NCBI GenBank assembly: GCA_014529385.2
Contig: CM043942.1
Span: forward strand, 22,774,991 to 22,838,990
Source: Adiantum capillus-veneris
Taxonomy: Eukaryota; Streptophyta; Polypodiopsida; Polypodiales; Pteridaceae
Length of the DNA stretch: 64,000 nt
Direction: 5' to 3'
Within the stretch, counting starts at the first letter, position 1. Every line of letters starts with the position of its first letter. A program made the translations under genes and the position numbers. Positions 38,564-50,433 of the stretch are shown piece by piece. The notes under the pieces were generated by a model. That model ran no database searches. It was not told the origin of the DNA and was given only the letters and a program-made list of their open reading frames with translations.

Positions 38564-38827
38564 TTTTGGCAAGATTCCAAAATTTAATGAAAAAATTCCC
38601 CTGTCTGATTCTGATGTGAGACTGAAAAATCCATCGTCTAGTTCTGATGTTAGGATTCCGGCTTGACCACTGATAGAATGGCCATACAAAGATTGTGAGT
38701 AGGCAGCTGAAAAGGCCAAGGTGGAGCTCTCACCAAGCCAAGGTGGAGCTGTCATTAGGCCAAGGTAGAGCTATCATCTCCACCCGCCTGCTGAGGAGAA
38801 AAGTCACCACTGAATTCTGAGATGGAA

Positions 38828-41800
38828 CTACCCAATATCCTTCCATTGGACCGTCTTCCATTTGCCCTTTGACCTGGCTGGCGCCTGAGATGTCCCAGTA
38901 CCAGCATTCTCCTTTTGAATCAGTCGGTAAATGGCCTCCTGCTCAAGCTGATCCCGCCGATCGGTGGTCATCTCTTCTGCATAAGGCATGAGGGAATGAT
39001 AGGTTTTGGTGTTAGGATCATAGAGTGTACGCCTGCCCTTGCTTAGTCTGGTTCTGGCCAGCTTATGACAATGCGAAGCAGTATGGATCCATCCTTCTGG
39101 AAGAGGCTGATTAGTTTTGACTCGAGCTTCGAAAAGAATCTCAACCATCTCCCTGTACTGTGGTGCCAGACCCGGCTTTGCTGCAATGTCTTTTTCAGGC
39201 AATTTAGAAGATTCGACCGTAAGTTGTAGCAACTGATTAGTAATTCTGGTCAGTCCTCTGACTTGAATCTTCCACTGGCCCATACACAGCTGGATCCTAT
39301 GCATCTCCTCTTTCAGTGCTGCCTGGATGTCATTGATTTGGAGAGCATCATTGAACAGCGTCTGCCAAGTCTTCCATTCCACAGTTGATCGCTCATACCA
39401 ATCCTGAAGCTCATCAGTAATTTTGAAGTATGTGAGACGATCAAGTGGTTCTGGATGTTGAGGATACAGCGCTGGAAAGAATCTTGGCAGCTCTGTTTCT
39501 CTTGCTGGAATAGCATACAAGAGAACTGGAGAATCAGGCACAAATTCTAAGAAATTGAGAACAGCCTGGTTCTCCTGCTGCATCATCTTTCTGGTTATTC
39601 TCACTAGCTGGAACAGTGTTCAGAGAGCAGTTGCCTGTGCTCCGACTGACATTCTCGTATGAGGTCCTCTGCTAGTGGCTGTCTGGTCCTCAAGAATGGC
39701 TTTGACTCTCTGATCCAAAACACCTCTGGCAGTTTGCATTTGCACCAAAACTTCCTTGAGTTGTACCCTAACATCCTTCATACATCGGTAAGTTGGTTTG
39801 TTACCCAGCAGAAGTTCCAGTTTCAGGGCTAGGGAGCGACAATCTGCAGTAGACTGCCTTTGCCAGTGCGGGTTTGCCACTCTCTCATCAGCATTGAGTA
39901 TCCATTCAGGAACTCGTTCCAGCAGAGCTGGAATGTACTGGGATGCGCAGGTAGTCGGCAAGCTTCTTTATCATGGAAAGCTGCTGATTTCCAATGTTCG
40001 ACCATTTCTCTGGCTCCCACATATAGTCTTTGAAATCGTTCCAAGTCAGACAAGAGATCATCCTCCTCCAGATACTGTCTGGTTATGGAGGCCTGTTGAT
40101 GTCTCAATTGCCTATTCAGGGTAATGAGCTACAGTGAATGTTGATGATCAGCAACTGGTCCCTCATCCGGCACTTTCATTTTCCCTTTAGCATCTTCGCT
40201 GAGTTGGGACTGATATGTTGGCTGATTCCTAGTGTGACTGGGCTGCTGCTCTTCAGTCTGCTGGTTACCCGACTGGTGTCCTTCAGCTTGTTCTTCCTGC
40301 TGGCCCTCATTCTGGCCTGGCTATGATGACTGGCCTCCTTTAGTCGACCCTGTCCCACCAGTACCAGGTCCTGGAGGTGGAGATGGTGGTGGGGCATCAT
40401 CATCATCCTTTGTATGCCCAGCTTCTTGATCCTCCTCCTCTTGATCAGCTTCATCTTCCTGGTCTTCTTCTTCCTCATCCGGAGAAGTCTGCTGCTCAAT
40501 ATAATCTAATATAGCTTGATTCATCAGAGCATTATTATACTCAGTCACCTTGTCCTGCAAATCACTCTGCATACTTTCCATCAAGGACTTTAAATTCTCT
40601 AAATTGAAAACAACATTGCCGGATGGATTCAAAATTTCAGCCAAGCTGTTATAGATATATCTTTCAGTCAAACAGGCCTTCAGAGCAGTATGGCGCATTA
40701 GCAGATTTTTGAATTCCACCCGCTTCATCCTGAGCATTGTTTTAGTCCACTCTGCAGCTCTCAATGCTTCATTTCGTTGATTTTTGATGATCATTATTTC
40801 AGACTCAGCCTTAGCTAACTTTTTGTTTAGCAACTCATTAGTCCTTTCTGAATGAGCTTCCAGTATCCTGTGTTGTATGTTATGATCTTCCCGGGCTTTC
40901 TGGAGCTTTTCAATGTGATCTTGTGCCTCTGTCAAATCATCTTTGAGCTTTTTCACTTCATCTTCTGATCCAGCAGCCTCCATCAGTTGTCCCATACAAC
41001 TGACAATGGTATTCCAAGAAGACTGTATGAGGACTGAACATCTGTCTTTGACTGTGGTTGGATCAGAATCAGTAGGCTCATATATTGCCACTGGAGCTAT
41101 GTAGGGTAAAGTTGCATAATCAGCTTTGGTTAGCATAAGATGCCCTTTCAATTGTTTAGTGTGCATTTGCTGCAACTTGTCCTGTTTTACCAGTTGCAGG
41201 ATGTTTCCAGTATTTGGAGTAGGAACTCCACCTGGTAAAGTTGAGAAAACTGGAGCTTTCCCTTTATCCAGTTGGCTCTTTCCTTTGTCCCCTGACTGGT
41301 CTGCTATCTTCTCAGAAGTGGCTGGCTTGGCCTGATCTTTCCCAGAACCAGTAGCAACTGCACTTTTTGCTACTGACTGGTTAGGCACAGTCTTCTGAGC
41401 AGATTGCTTCTCTGTCTGGCTCACTACAGCTTTCTCAGTGTTTACTGTCTTGACCTGGCTTTCTATCTGCTTCAAAAACTCACTGCTCTTTGTCAATATA
41501 GTCTTTGGCTTCTTTGAGTTGCCAGCCTGTTCTGTAGTTGCTTTCCTTTTCAAGTCTGTTGATATAGTTTGACTGTCCGTTTCTTCATCGTATGAGGACA
41601 GCTCAATGTTCTTCGGCTCAGAATTTGGCTTCTCACTCCAAGCCTTCTCTACCTGCTCATTAGCATCTGCTGCAATAGCCCAATACAGGAATTGCCAAAC
41701 ATACCAGGCTTTGAAAACATTTTGAGATTTTAGCTTGGCAGTTTGCTGGAGTACATTGTGCGAGAGAATTTGACAAAGATTAATAGGAACCTGTGGATCC

Positions 41801-42588
41801 AATATCTTGGCCAACAACATAGCAAACAGTTTTTCGCATACATACGTTGGGTTGTTTTTAAGGCTTATTGCTTCAGCTACAAACCTGTAAGCAGTGGAGG
41901 CTTCCAGTCCTGCTACTGGAACTCCTTGAGCACTTGCCTTGCGCTTTCGTCTAGCCGTTTCATCCTCCTTCAGAGCTATACTTATCTGTTGTGCAGTTGC
42001 CACAGAAGGTTTGGGCTCATTGGGCATTCGGAATGCAAATGCTATGGCTTCTGGTGTCACTGACACCTTCCTACCATTTACCATGGCACTGCCATCTTCA
42101 GCGTCGAAGGAATCAAGAACTTGCTTGATGATGTCTGCATCAAAAGCAATTCTTGTAGCTTGCAACACAACTCTAAGATCCCAGAGTTGTAGCAGAGTCA
42201 TTGCTTGATCAGTGAATACATAACGCTTGATTTTACTGTACGGGATAATGGGAAGGCTTGCCTTTGCATCAGCCACTATGGCCTAGGTTTCCTCAAGAGA
42301 CTCCTGCATCTTCTCTGAGCGTTTCCTTCTACCCATACACTGTGAGGATGATGACGATGAAACAGGCGAAGGAGAAGATGACTTACTTGTCGTATCGAAG
42401 TCGTTCCCTGGTGTTGCTGGCAAGGCTAGCTGACAGTCAACTGTGTCTTCAGAGGTCGATGTTTGCGGCTGTAGCGAAGAAACCCCGGAGCTTGGCGATG
42501 GCGAATGGTTAACAGGAGGAAAGCGTCGCACAGGGGATTTATGAGCAAAAATGCTAACTCTCCTGACTGTTATACGTGTTCGCGCCAT
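38828..42588 (-). pseudogene. Extra 3' coding region of the gypsy element (~1,250 codons)
   Basis: Sense coding region between integrase and the 3' LTR, in the same frame as pol. A plausible start is ATG 42,588 (MARTRITVRRVSIF). Next comes a Ser/Pro-rich stretch, then a globular region (IIPYSKIKRYVFTDQAMTLL, VSVTPEAIAFAFRMPNE) like the putative plant-transposon-protein domains of some gypsy elements. Then come Lys/Glu-rich coiled-coil-like helices (about 41,000-40,600), an acidic Gln-rich linker, and a C-terminal helical region ending at 38,828. Breaks: TAG 42,283-42,285, TAG 40,321-40,323, TAG 40,129-40,131, a frameshift near 39,960 and TGA 39,620-39,622. No membrane segment or fusion peptide is visible, so an envelope-like role is not supported. 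Function unknown. Confidence 0.75.
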
Positions 42589-42994
42589 AAAAGCTCCACC
42601 ACTTGCCACTCCTAGACTTGTGTGCGTCGCTGCTGTCGTGGCAGACATGCATTGGACAAGACTGCGACCCATCCTTGAAATAATTACTACTGGCGTGCCA
42701 TTTGACCGTTGGGCGCTTAAAATTTGGAAAGTGTGTCCCCACTGGTACTGGACTGATTTCCAGTCTGGCTCGACCATACTGGTACCGATTCTAAGGTCAG
42801 CCTGATCTGGTCCTTCTGGTACTGGTTCTGAAGTTGGAACTGGTTGCACATGAAAAAGTCCAAAAATGTCTGATTCTAATATCTCTTGATCAGTAAGTTC
42901 CAGTTCATTAGTACCTTGTTCTGGCCCAGTTTCTCTGGTCTCGGAGTAGTAAAGCTTGATCTTTGCCCCATTATATACTCCTGGCAACAACAAT

Positions 42995-44475
42995 CCAGAT
43001 AAATCCTTCAGTCTGACTGTGCCATTGGAGAAGACCCAGTCTACCTCAAATGGTCCTGCCTAGGCAATCTTCAGGTTTGGCTTCTTTGGAACCAGTCTAG
43101 ACTGATACAGAAGCACTAAGTCTCCTTTCTGGAATTCTCGAACTTTTATTCGACGATCATGCTAGTGCTTCCTTCGTTGTTGAGCAATTTCTTGTTCCAA
43201 CATAGCCCTTTGCCTAAGTTCATCTAATTGCATCAGTTCATCTAGCCTCTTTTTAAGATTATGGTTGAAGTCTAACCCATACTTCACAACCATTCTCAGA
43301 CTGGGGATCACAAACTCCATAGGAACCACAACTTCAATACCATACACCATTCTGAATGGTGTCATTCCAGTAGTTACCTTATAAGCTATCCTATAAGCCC
43401 ATAGAGCAGTCTGAAGTTTCAAATCCCACTGGTTTGGTTTCTTTTGCACCACCTTAGTGAGAACAGTCTTTATTGTCTTGTTGCTATTTTCAGCCTGTCC
43501 ATTGCATCTGGGATAGTAAGGAGTAGATTTCCGATGCTTGACTGAAAGCATATCCAATAGGATTTCCATAGTGTCATTGATAAAATGTGTTCCTTGATCG
43601 ATCACAATCTCTACTGGACATCCATATCGGCAGACAATATTCTCAAATAGAAACCTTGCAGTTGACTTGGCTGTGTTGTTAGGAAGAGCCTTAGCTTCAA
43701 CCCACTTGGTAACATAACAAGTAGCCATTACTATGTACTTGTTCTTCCTGGGAGTAACCTTCTTAAAAGGTCCCATAAAATCCAGTCCCCATTTCATGAA
43801 TACCCCCAGTGGTTGTACTGGCATCAAGGGAGTCATATATGCAGCTGTTGGTTGACCCATTCTTTGGCATATGTCACAAGTTTTACAAAAACTTTTGACA
43901 TCAGCAATCAGTGTTTGCCACCATAGACCAACTTGCAAAATCTTCTTATAGGTTACTTCGTTGGAAAAGTGTCCACCCGACTCACCACTATGCGCTTCTG
44001 AAATCACTTGCATTCTTCCTTCCATAGGGACACATGGTCGAAGTATACCATCAACACCCAGTCGATAAAGTAATCCTCCTATGATAGTAAATTTCAGGCT
44101 TTTTATGATCAGAGCTTTCTTCTGATTCTGCTTCCAATCTTCTGGAAAGGCACCTTGGGAAAGGAATTGATAAATATCATACCATTCAGGATCCACTGAT
44201 TCTTCTGCCTCTAACTGAAATAAATCAGCATCCACTGTTTCATCTCTCAAGGGTGATTCTGAATATCCTTCTGTACTTCTTGAAAGAAAATCAGCTCCAC
44301 AATCAGGCTTATGGAAAATTTTGAATTCAAATTCCATAAGGAACATCATCCATCTTATCAACCTGCCTTGAATAATGACTTTGTTAATCAGAAACAGAAG
44401 AGGTTGATGGTCCACATAAAAATGGAATAACTTTCCCAACAGGTAATGCCTGAACTTTGTAGCGCTAAAAACCAT
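42995..44475 (-). pseudogene. Gypsy RNase H end and integrase
   Basis: RNase H terminus, then an integrase zinc finger (EAHSGESGGH...CKTCDIC, about 44,000-43,860) and core with the D,D,E triad: MKWGLDFMGPFKK, IVIDQGTHFI and NGQAENSNKTI. The C-terminal part continues past a TAG at 43,164-43,162 with FQKGDLVLLYQSRLVPKK and another TAG, then LKDLSGLLLPGVYNGAKIKLYY. No chromodomain follows. All of this is one frame. The triad is intact, so integrase chemistry could be scored as preserved apart from the stops. Confidence 0.85.
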
Positions 44476-45232
44476 TCCAAGGGCTTCTCTCTCAGTAGTC
44501 GTATAGCCTTAGTCTGTTCTTCCATCTGGCTAAGCTAATATTGCCCCCATTGCCAATCCCGAAGCATCGACATGTACATGGAAAATAATATCCCAATTTG
44601 GCTGCCTAAGGACTGGTTTACTGGTAATGGCTTTTTTCAGATTCTCGAAACTCTCCTCACATTCAGCAATCCAGTTGAACTCTGGTCTTCTTTGTAAGCT
44701 CATATAGTGGTACTGCTTGAGAAGCAAACTTGTGTACAAATCTTCTATAGAAATTCACATAACCCAAGAAAGAACTCAACTCGGAAGCAGTTCTAGGTAC
44801 TTTAGCTTGTTGAACACATTGTATTTTGTCATTGGCCATATCTATTCCATTGCGGGAAACCACATGTCCCAGTAGCTATCCTTTCCAGACTAGAAAAATA
44901 GATTCGACACAAACTCTCAATTTTCCATTCTTCTTGGGGACGAAGACTATGGGAAATAGCCAATCACTGCTTGCTACTTCCGTAATGAACCCAGCCTTGA
45001 GAAGATTATCAATCTCCTCCTTGACCTTCTTTGCATAGTTGGGGTTCATTTGGTATTTTTGCAATCGTACTGGCCTTGCATCCGGTTTCAGTGGTATTCG
45101 GTACTGACAGACTTCGAGATCTACTCCCTTCAGATCTGTATGTTCCCAGGTAAACACATCTTTATAGTTCTGGAAAATTTTTCGTGCCTTTTCCTTCATT
45201 GCCGGGTTGAGGTGCTTGTTAACCTTGATCAT
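44200..45232 (-). pseudogene. Gypsy RT with deleted catalytic core, then RNase H
   Basis: The RT fingers are normal up to FVPKKNGKLRVCV (about 44,905). The next residues (SIFLVWKG, stop, LLGHVVSRNG) belong to the thumb side, so about 130 residues including the catalytic Y/F-x-DD box are missing. The junction is at about 44,900. The connection continues LSSFLGYVNFYRRFVHKFAS and RNase H begins at FHVHVDASGLAMGAIL (about 44,580). RNase H finishes near FYVDHQPLLFLINK and IFHKPDCGADFLSR in the next frame block. Confidence 0.85.
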
Positions 45233-45267
45233 TCTAGGATTTTCCTATGATCCTAGGTTCCACTCTT

Positions 45268-46025
45268 CTACTTCCTGGTCGTCTGGAAGAAACCAGTTTG
45301 GTCCGCCTCCTTTTCGTTTGGTCGATTCTTCCGCGTAATCCTAGGATGGTCCATTCGTTTCTGATTCAGTGGGTACTCTTCAGAACATATTGGTTCCTCT
45401 ACTATACCAGTATCAACTGGTTCCACCATCCTTCCAGTTAGCTGAACTGTTCTTTCCCCTGTATTGACTTCAGTAAACTGATCAGGGAATTGTCTCTTCT
45501 GCTTGTCAGCCTGCTCTTTGTTCAACAAGACTGCATTCAAGTCGATTTCTGCCAAAGGGAATATGTTCATAGCCGCTAGCATTCGCTCGATCTTCTTGGC
45601 CTGTACTTCTGACACAACTCCTTTGGCCTCAGTTCCTTTTTCCACCTCCTGGTATTGTTGGTCTGGATTTGGATTCTGCCCCCCACTGGCCCCTTCTATG
45701 ATCAAAGTTTGGTTTGCATAGTCATGAACAGCATGTGCTGTTCTCAACCATGGGCGCCCTAGTAGCATCCCATATGCCCCCTGCACATCCAAGACACGGA
45801 AACTAGTTTTGAATTTCTCCCTCCCAACTCTTATCTGCATGTTTTCAATCATACCGTCGCCTGCATGACTCTATGATCTGCCATCCGTACTTTGAATGGT
45901 GCTGGTTTCATATTAGTGATACCCATTCTTTGCTGAAGATGGGCTTCCATTATGTTGACTCCTGCCCCTCCATCCAGGATAACGCTTGAGAGAGGTTCCC
46001 ATTGCTTTCTGACCTTGTAGTCTAC
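45268..46025 (-). pseudogene. Gypsy aspartic protease
   Basis: The active-site segment SVILDGGAGVNIM (about 45,990-45,955) and the C-terminal GMLLGRPWLRTAHAV (about 45,750) bracket a retropepsin domain. A frameshift near 45,852 splits them, and another separates this block from RT. The catalytic D-G-G is present. Confidence 0.8.
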
Positions 46026-48155
46026 CTAAATAAGTGGAACTTCATCATCTCGGACAGCCGTCAGGTCCACTGTTCTGGCCTCTGCCTCAGCTTTCCTGCG
46101 CTGTCTGATAAAGTTGGCCACCTCAGGCAAGGTTTTTCTTATATCCTCCAGCTCTACAGTTAGCTTCTGAATTCTATCACAAATTTTCACATGAATTTCT
46201 TCTCTCTCTTGGTCAGACTGATTGTCAGAGCTTGAGGAATTGGTATCTTCACACTGCCATTCTTCTTTTGCAGTGCTTCCACTCTTTCCATCCACTCCCA
46301 TTTCATCAGCTAGTCAATGTACCACAGCCAGCATGGTCTCGGTCATGGTCGGTACTGACTGATCTTTATCAGTCGATTGGGTTGGTGTCCTCTGAATGAC
46401 TCTAGCTTCGGAACTTTCTGGCTGCTCTGGCAACTTCTTAGCTAAATCCTCCGTGATTTTAGCTGCTAGTTCCCTCTGCTCTTGCCACTCATCTACCACC
46501 TTCTCTTTACCTTTGGACTTCCAAACTTCCCTTTGTTGAGTCCACTTGCTGCTGTTAGGATTGACTCGTGCTTCTGAAGTGTCTGGGATTTCTTCAATGA
46601 CTACTCCCTTGCTCCTGGTAACTACCCTGACGGGGACTGGCTCTGGTGCCTTAGCCTTAGTAGTAGTTGTTACAGGTGCATCTGGACATCGGGCTGCAAA
46701 ATGACCATACTTCCCACAAGTATAGCGATTCATGCTCTTGTTCTGGAAATTGCCTCTTCCTCTGCCTCTGCCCATTCCTGGTTGGTATCTGCCACGTCCC
46801 TGACCAGTACCACTGGTACCTGGTCTCTTCTCTTGAGCTACCTTGACTGGTTCTACCTTCACTGGTTCAGTGTAGGCAACCACTGACAGATCCTTTCCTT
46901 TCTTAAAGTGGTGAATTCTGATGCCACAATTATTCCATAGGTGACCAAAGGCTTTGCAATAGGTACATTGTGGACATTCAGTGGAGATATGGTCCTTGGA
47001 TTTGCATCTTGAACACCAAGTCTCCATTTTTCGAACTGGCTGTCTTGTGTGGCTAATTTCGGCAATCTGCCTAGCCATCTCTTCAATTTTCTTGGTCCAG
47101 GATCCCTTCTTTGACTTCTGCTTTGCTCGTTCATTAGAGCTGCTCTCGGAGCTACTTGACATTTTACTGGAATCAGAAGTTTTAGTAGCAGAGCTACTGT
47201 TACTGGTCCTTCGCTTCTTGTGGCTCTTTTCCTTCTTAGCCTGCTGTTCCAGCTTTAATGCCCTTTGGACCAGATCATTGAATTTTTTTGTAGGGGCTGG
47301 TACCTCTTGTTCCCTAAGCTTCTTGCTTCTGAACCCATTCAGGAACCATGCCCTCAATCTCTTCTCAGATGGCGGTTCTTGCAATTGCCTAGTTAGCTCC
47401 TTTATCTTTTCCACATAGCTGCCGACTAACAAATTCCTCTGTTTGATCTTATCTAATTCACAGAGAATATCTTTGTCCCCTCTATTGTCGAAATATTCCA
47501 ACCTGAAGGCCTTGAGCAATTTGTTATATGATCTGAGCTAGCATGCAGGGTAATGGTAATACCATTTCCTTGGTGCCTCCTTCAAGGTTTGTGGAAAATA
47601 TTCCCCCCAATCATCTTCATCAATGTTTTTTAGTTCAGTATACTTCTCAAAAGCTTGTATGTGAACATCTGGATCATCCTTTTCCCCCCCTTTGAATATT
47701 GGAAAGGAAATCTTCAGGGAAGCTGTGTAATCATTCCGATTACTACTGATCCTGCCACTTCTCTTCTTGGATTCAAAATGACGCTTGGGAGCTTTCTTGC
47801 AATTGTCAGTGTCAGCATCCCAATCAATCTCTGTCTCTGTCTCAGTGTCAGTGTCTTCTCTGGTTTGTCTGCTAGAAGTACGGTGACTTCCCTTACTGCC
47901 CTTGGTATCCTCATCTCTCTGCCGAGACCGAGAACTCTTGGAACTCTTTGCCTTCCGTGCTTCCCGTTCTGCCCGTCGGCGTCGAGAATGACTTGAGTGC
48001 TGTGAGTCCTGCGCCTCATTAGCCTGACTATGCTCCTCCTGAGCCTCAGTGTCAGTCATCTTCTCTTGCTTGGGGTCAGATTCTCTTCCTGACTCCTCAG
48101 GAATGGGGTCAACACGAATGGTTGATTTCCGGCCACGATTGGATTTTGGTGCCAT
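46026..48155 (-). pseudogene. Gypsy gag
   Basis: Start ATG at 48,155 (MAPKSNRGRKSTIRVDPIPE), 75 bases inside the 5' LTR. There is an acidic, RS-rich N-terminus, then a retrotransposon gag core (FPIFKGGEKDDPDVHIQAFE, LKAFRLEYFDNRGDKDILCE, LVGSYVEKIKELTRQ). Three zinc knuckles follow: CSRCKSKDHISTEC, CTYCKAFGHLWNNC and one with its first Cys lost (YTCGKYGHFAARC). One reading frame holds throughout, broken by a TAG at 47,540-47,538 and a TGA at 46,316-46,314. Gag packages the RNA into particles. Confidence 0.85.
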
Positions 48156-48210
48156 TGCTAAAAACTTCGAGCTGGGAGAAGAGTCTTTCAGTCAACGAGC
48201 TTCAGCTTGA

Positions 48211-48229
48211 GCCACCGTGATCGCCAAAA
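48211..48229 (-). promoter_or_regulatory. Candidate primer-binding site of the gypsy element
   Basis: The element strand reads TTTTGGCGATCACGGTGGC directly inside the 5' LTR. Its position is right and TGGCGA starts are common among gypsy PBS sequences. I do not assign the tRNA. Confidence 0.5.
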
Positions 48230-48701
48230 TGGAATTGGAGCTGATCTCTTGAGACAGCTAATTCCAGTGTTGGAAGATTTCAGCTACTATTGTAGGAAGA
48301 TTTCAGAGAGCAGACTGGATAGGAATCAGAGACTAGACTGGAATGTGGATACTGAAATAAGAATCAGGCTTATGTACTGGAAATAAGGTTTAGATTCAGA
48401 ATATTGGACGAGAAGTAAGTATAACTGAAATATATGCCATGATTGGGATTACAGATCAGGATTACAGTGATATGATTTACAAAGTGAAAGTAAAGCCGAC
48501 AATACTGCCGATGATTCTCAAGTACAAGTATAGCCAAGGCACTAACCCAAATGATAATAACTGCCAACCCAATTACAATGTAATGGGCCCTATTTATACA
48601 CTTCGGGTTTACTGTAGTAATTACCATAGCAACTACTAAGTAATTCGCTGCCCATCCTCTAAGAAGACGTTCCCACACAGTGAACGATCCAGCTGTCTAC
48701 A
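48230..48701 (-). repeat. 5' LTR of the gypsy element
   Basis: 472 bases, the same termini. It should contain the promoter. CCTATTTATACAC lies within it, in reverse orientation relative to transcription, so no TATA box is claimed. Confidence 0.92.
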
Positions 48702-48706
48702 CCCTC

Positions 48707-50433
48707 ATATTGTGTTTAAAGCCTATTGGATGACCTTTAGAGAGGTCCAATGAAAATTTAGATTAATTAAATAATTATCCAAGAATTTTTCGAGCCCTCT
48801 CTCTCAAAGGGGAAAGAAGGACACTTGTCCAAATGCTACCCCTATTGCTTGAAATGACCATGGTCTGTGATTGGCTAAACTTTGGCAAGGGCCAATAGGG
48901 ATCAAGCATGAGTAGAGAGAGAGAGGGGTCGACCTAGGCAATGAGGGGGACTCATTTTTGTGCATACTCCCACACTCAACACACTCTCCCATTGTGTTGA
49001 GCAAGAGCTTCATCTCCTTCTCCAAGCTTGAGAAGTTGAGAGCCTACACCAACACTTCTTGGCTATGGAATGCAAATCCAACCAAGAGCTATGCTTCAAA
49101 GCAATTCTTTCCATCTTCTTCATCACCATTACTATGCTATGCTATGCTATGATCTAAGAGTAATGATAAGTGAGAAGACTAATTCTTTCTCGTATGCTAC
49201 TTCTTCTTCCTCTTCCCTTCCCTCACTCCCTTCTAGCTCTCTCCACATTTGAAGGTGTTTGAGGTCTTGGGATTGAGGCTGGGGACAAGCTAATGTTTTT
49301 GCAAGGTAGTTACGGGCATAATCTTGGTCACTCCCTGCTAGCTCTTTCCACCTTTGAAGGTGTTTGAAGTCTTGGGATTGAGGCCGGGGACAAGCTAATG
49401 TTTTTGCAAGGTAGTTAAGGGCATAATCTTGGTGCATGAATCTTACCATCTTCATTGCACCAACAAGGTCTCAAGGAACACAAAGCATGTATTGTACCAT
49501 GTCTCTCTTCATGGGATAATCTATAATACAAAAACCTTTTGGAGGGGGGACCGGCTCCAAGTAAATCCGGTCCTCAATTGTTGTCAATTTCTCTAATTCT
49601 CTCTCTCTTTTACAAGTATTGTTCATGCCAAGCTAACTAGGTGATATGGTTATTTTGGTATCACCAATCAAGTACTCTTCTTATGCTCATGATGAATTCT
49701 CTTAAAGAAATGTTCACTACAATCATCCTAATTTCTCCATTTTCAATGTTATTAGTCCAATTATGTTACAGTGTGCATGTTATGTTTACTTTTGTCACCT
49801 ACCTCTATGAGAAACACACGAGTCTTGTGATGTCTTTAGAGGACACTTCCCTTGTCACCTTTGCCATTTGATGAAGGAAAAATCTTGAAAATTGATCTAT
49901 AGCGAGATCTCTCTTCCATATTGGGTGGTAATCAATATTAACACAAAGGAACCATCATTAAGGCAAAGGAACATAAGGCTTATTATTGTGTGATTGCTAG
50001 ATCTCGTCGATTCTCTTTTGTCTACATGTGACAAGTATATAGGTAAACTTTTTTCTTAAAAGGTGACCCCGCTCATGTTATGTTTTCAGAAATAGCCTAC
50101 CAACAACTATGTATGAACACAAAAAAGGAAATCTTCAACTTATAGAGAAATATTTGCAATATTGGTCAATAACATGATGAGCATGAGGATGCAGGTTTTT
50201 GAGCTCTTTGTTGCCATGTGTGCTACTTGCTCTTGAAGTGGGCGTGGATGGTGGATTTTGAGCATGTGGTCATGTAATGAACAATCATGCACTCCCAAGG
50301 ACCATTTCATGCAAGATAAACTATTGGCACAGTTCAATATCTTTTAATGCCTAATCGTGTGTATGTGTTACTGGTGGAAAATTAAGGTGTCTCTTCTTCT
50401 CCAATCTTTATTTACAAAGTGAGTGGCACATTG
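48707..50433. other. Unrecognised flank with a 105-bp tandem duplication
   Basis: No gene. Two near-identical units, 49,224-49,328 and 49,329-49,434, start CACTCCC and contain GAAGGTGTTTGAGGTCTTGG and GGACAAGCTAATGTTTTTGC. The stretch around 48,960-49,030 (ACACTCTCCCATTGTGTTGA...CTTCTCCAAGC) has a loose LTR-like look to the Copia LTR U5, but no element ends were found. Confidence 0.45.

Larger units (their letters stand above)
38071..48701 (-). mobile_element. Ty3/gypsy element, complete ends, 10.63 kb
   Basis: LTRs at 38,071-38,543 and 48,230-48,701 start TG and end CA and are flanked by CCCTC on both sides (38,066-38,070 and 48,702-48,706). On the minus strand a purine tract (AAGAAAGAAGGGAAGGA) abuts the 3' LTR, and TTTTGGCGATCACGG follows the 5' LTR as candidate PBS. 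By hand count the LTRs differ by about 17 substitutions and one indel, roughly 96% identity. Order gag-PR-RT-RNase H-IN is Ty3/gypsy. No chromodomain is seen. A long extra coding region follows integrase. The RT core is deleted and there are several stops and frameshifts, so the element is non-autonomous. Confidence 0.92.

Noticed and set aside
38828-42588. Envelope gene interpretation of the gypsy 3' ORF
   Set aside because: There is no signal peptide, fusion peptide or transmembrane segment. The region is coiled-coil and low-complexity rich.
48960-49060. Possible 5' LTR of Copia 3
   Set aside because: Only loose resemblance (CACACTCTCCCATTGTG, CTTCTCCAAGC) and in the opposite orientation. 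No TG...CA ends or PBS.
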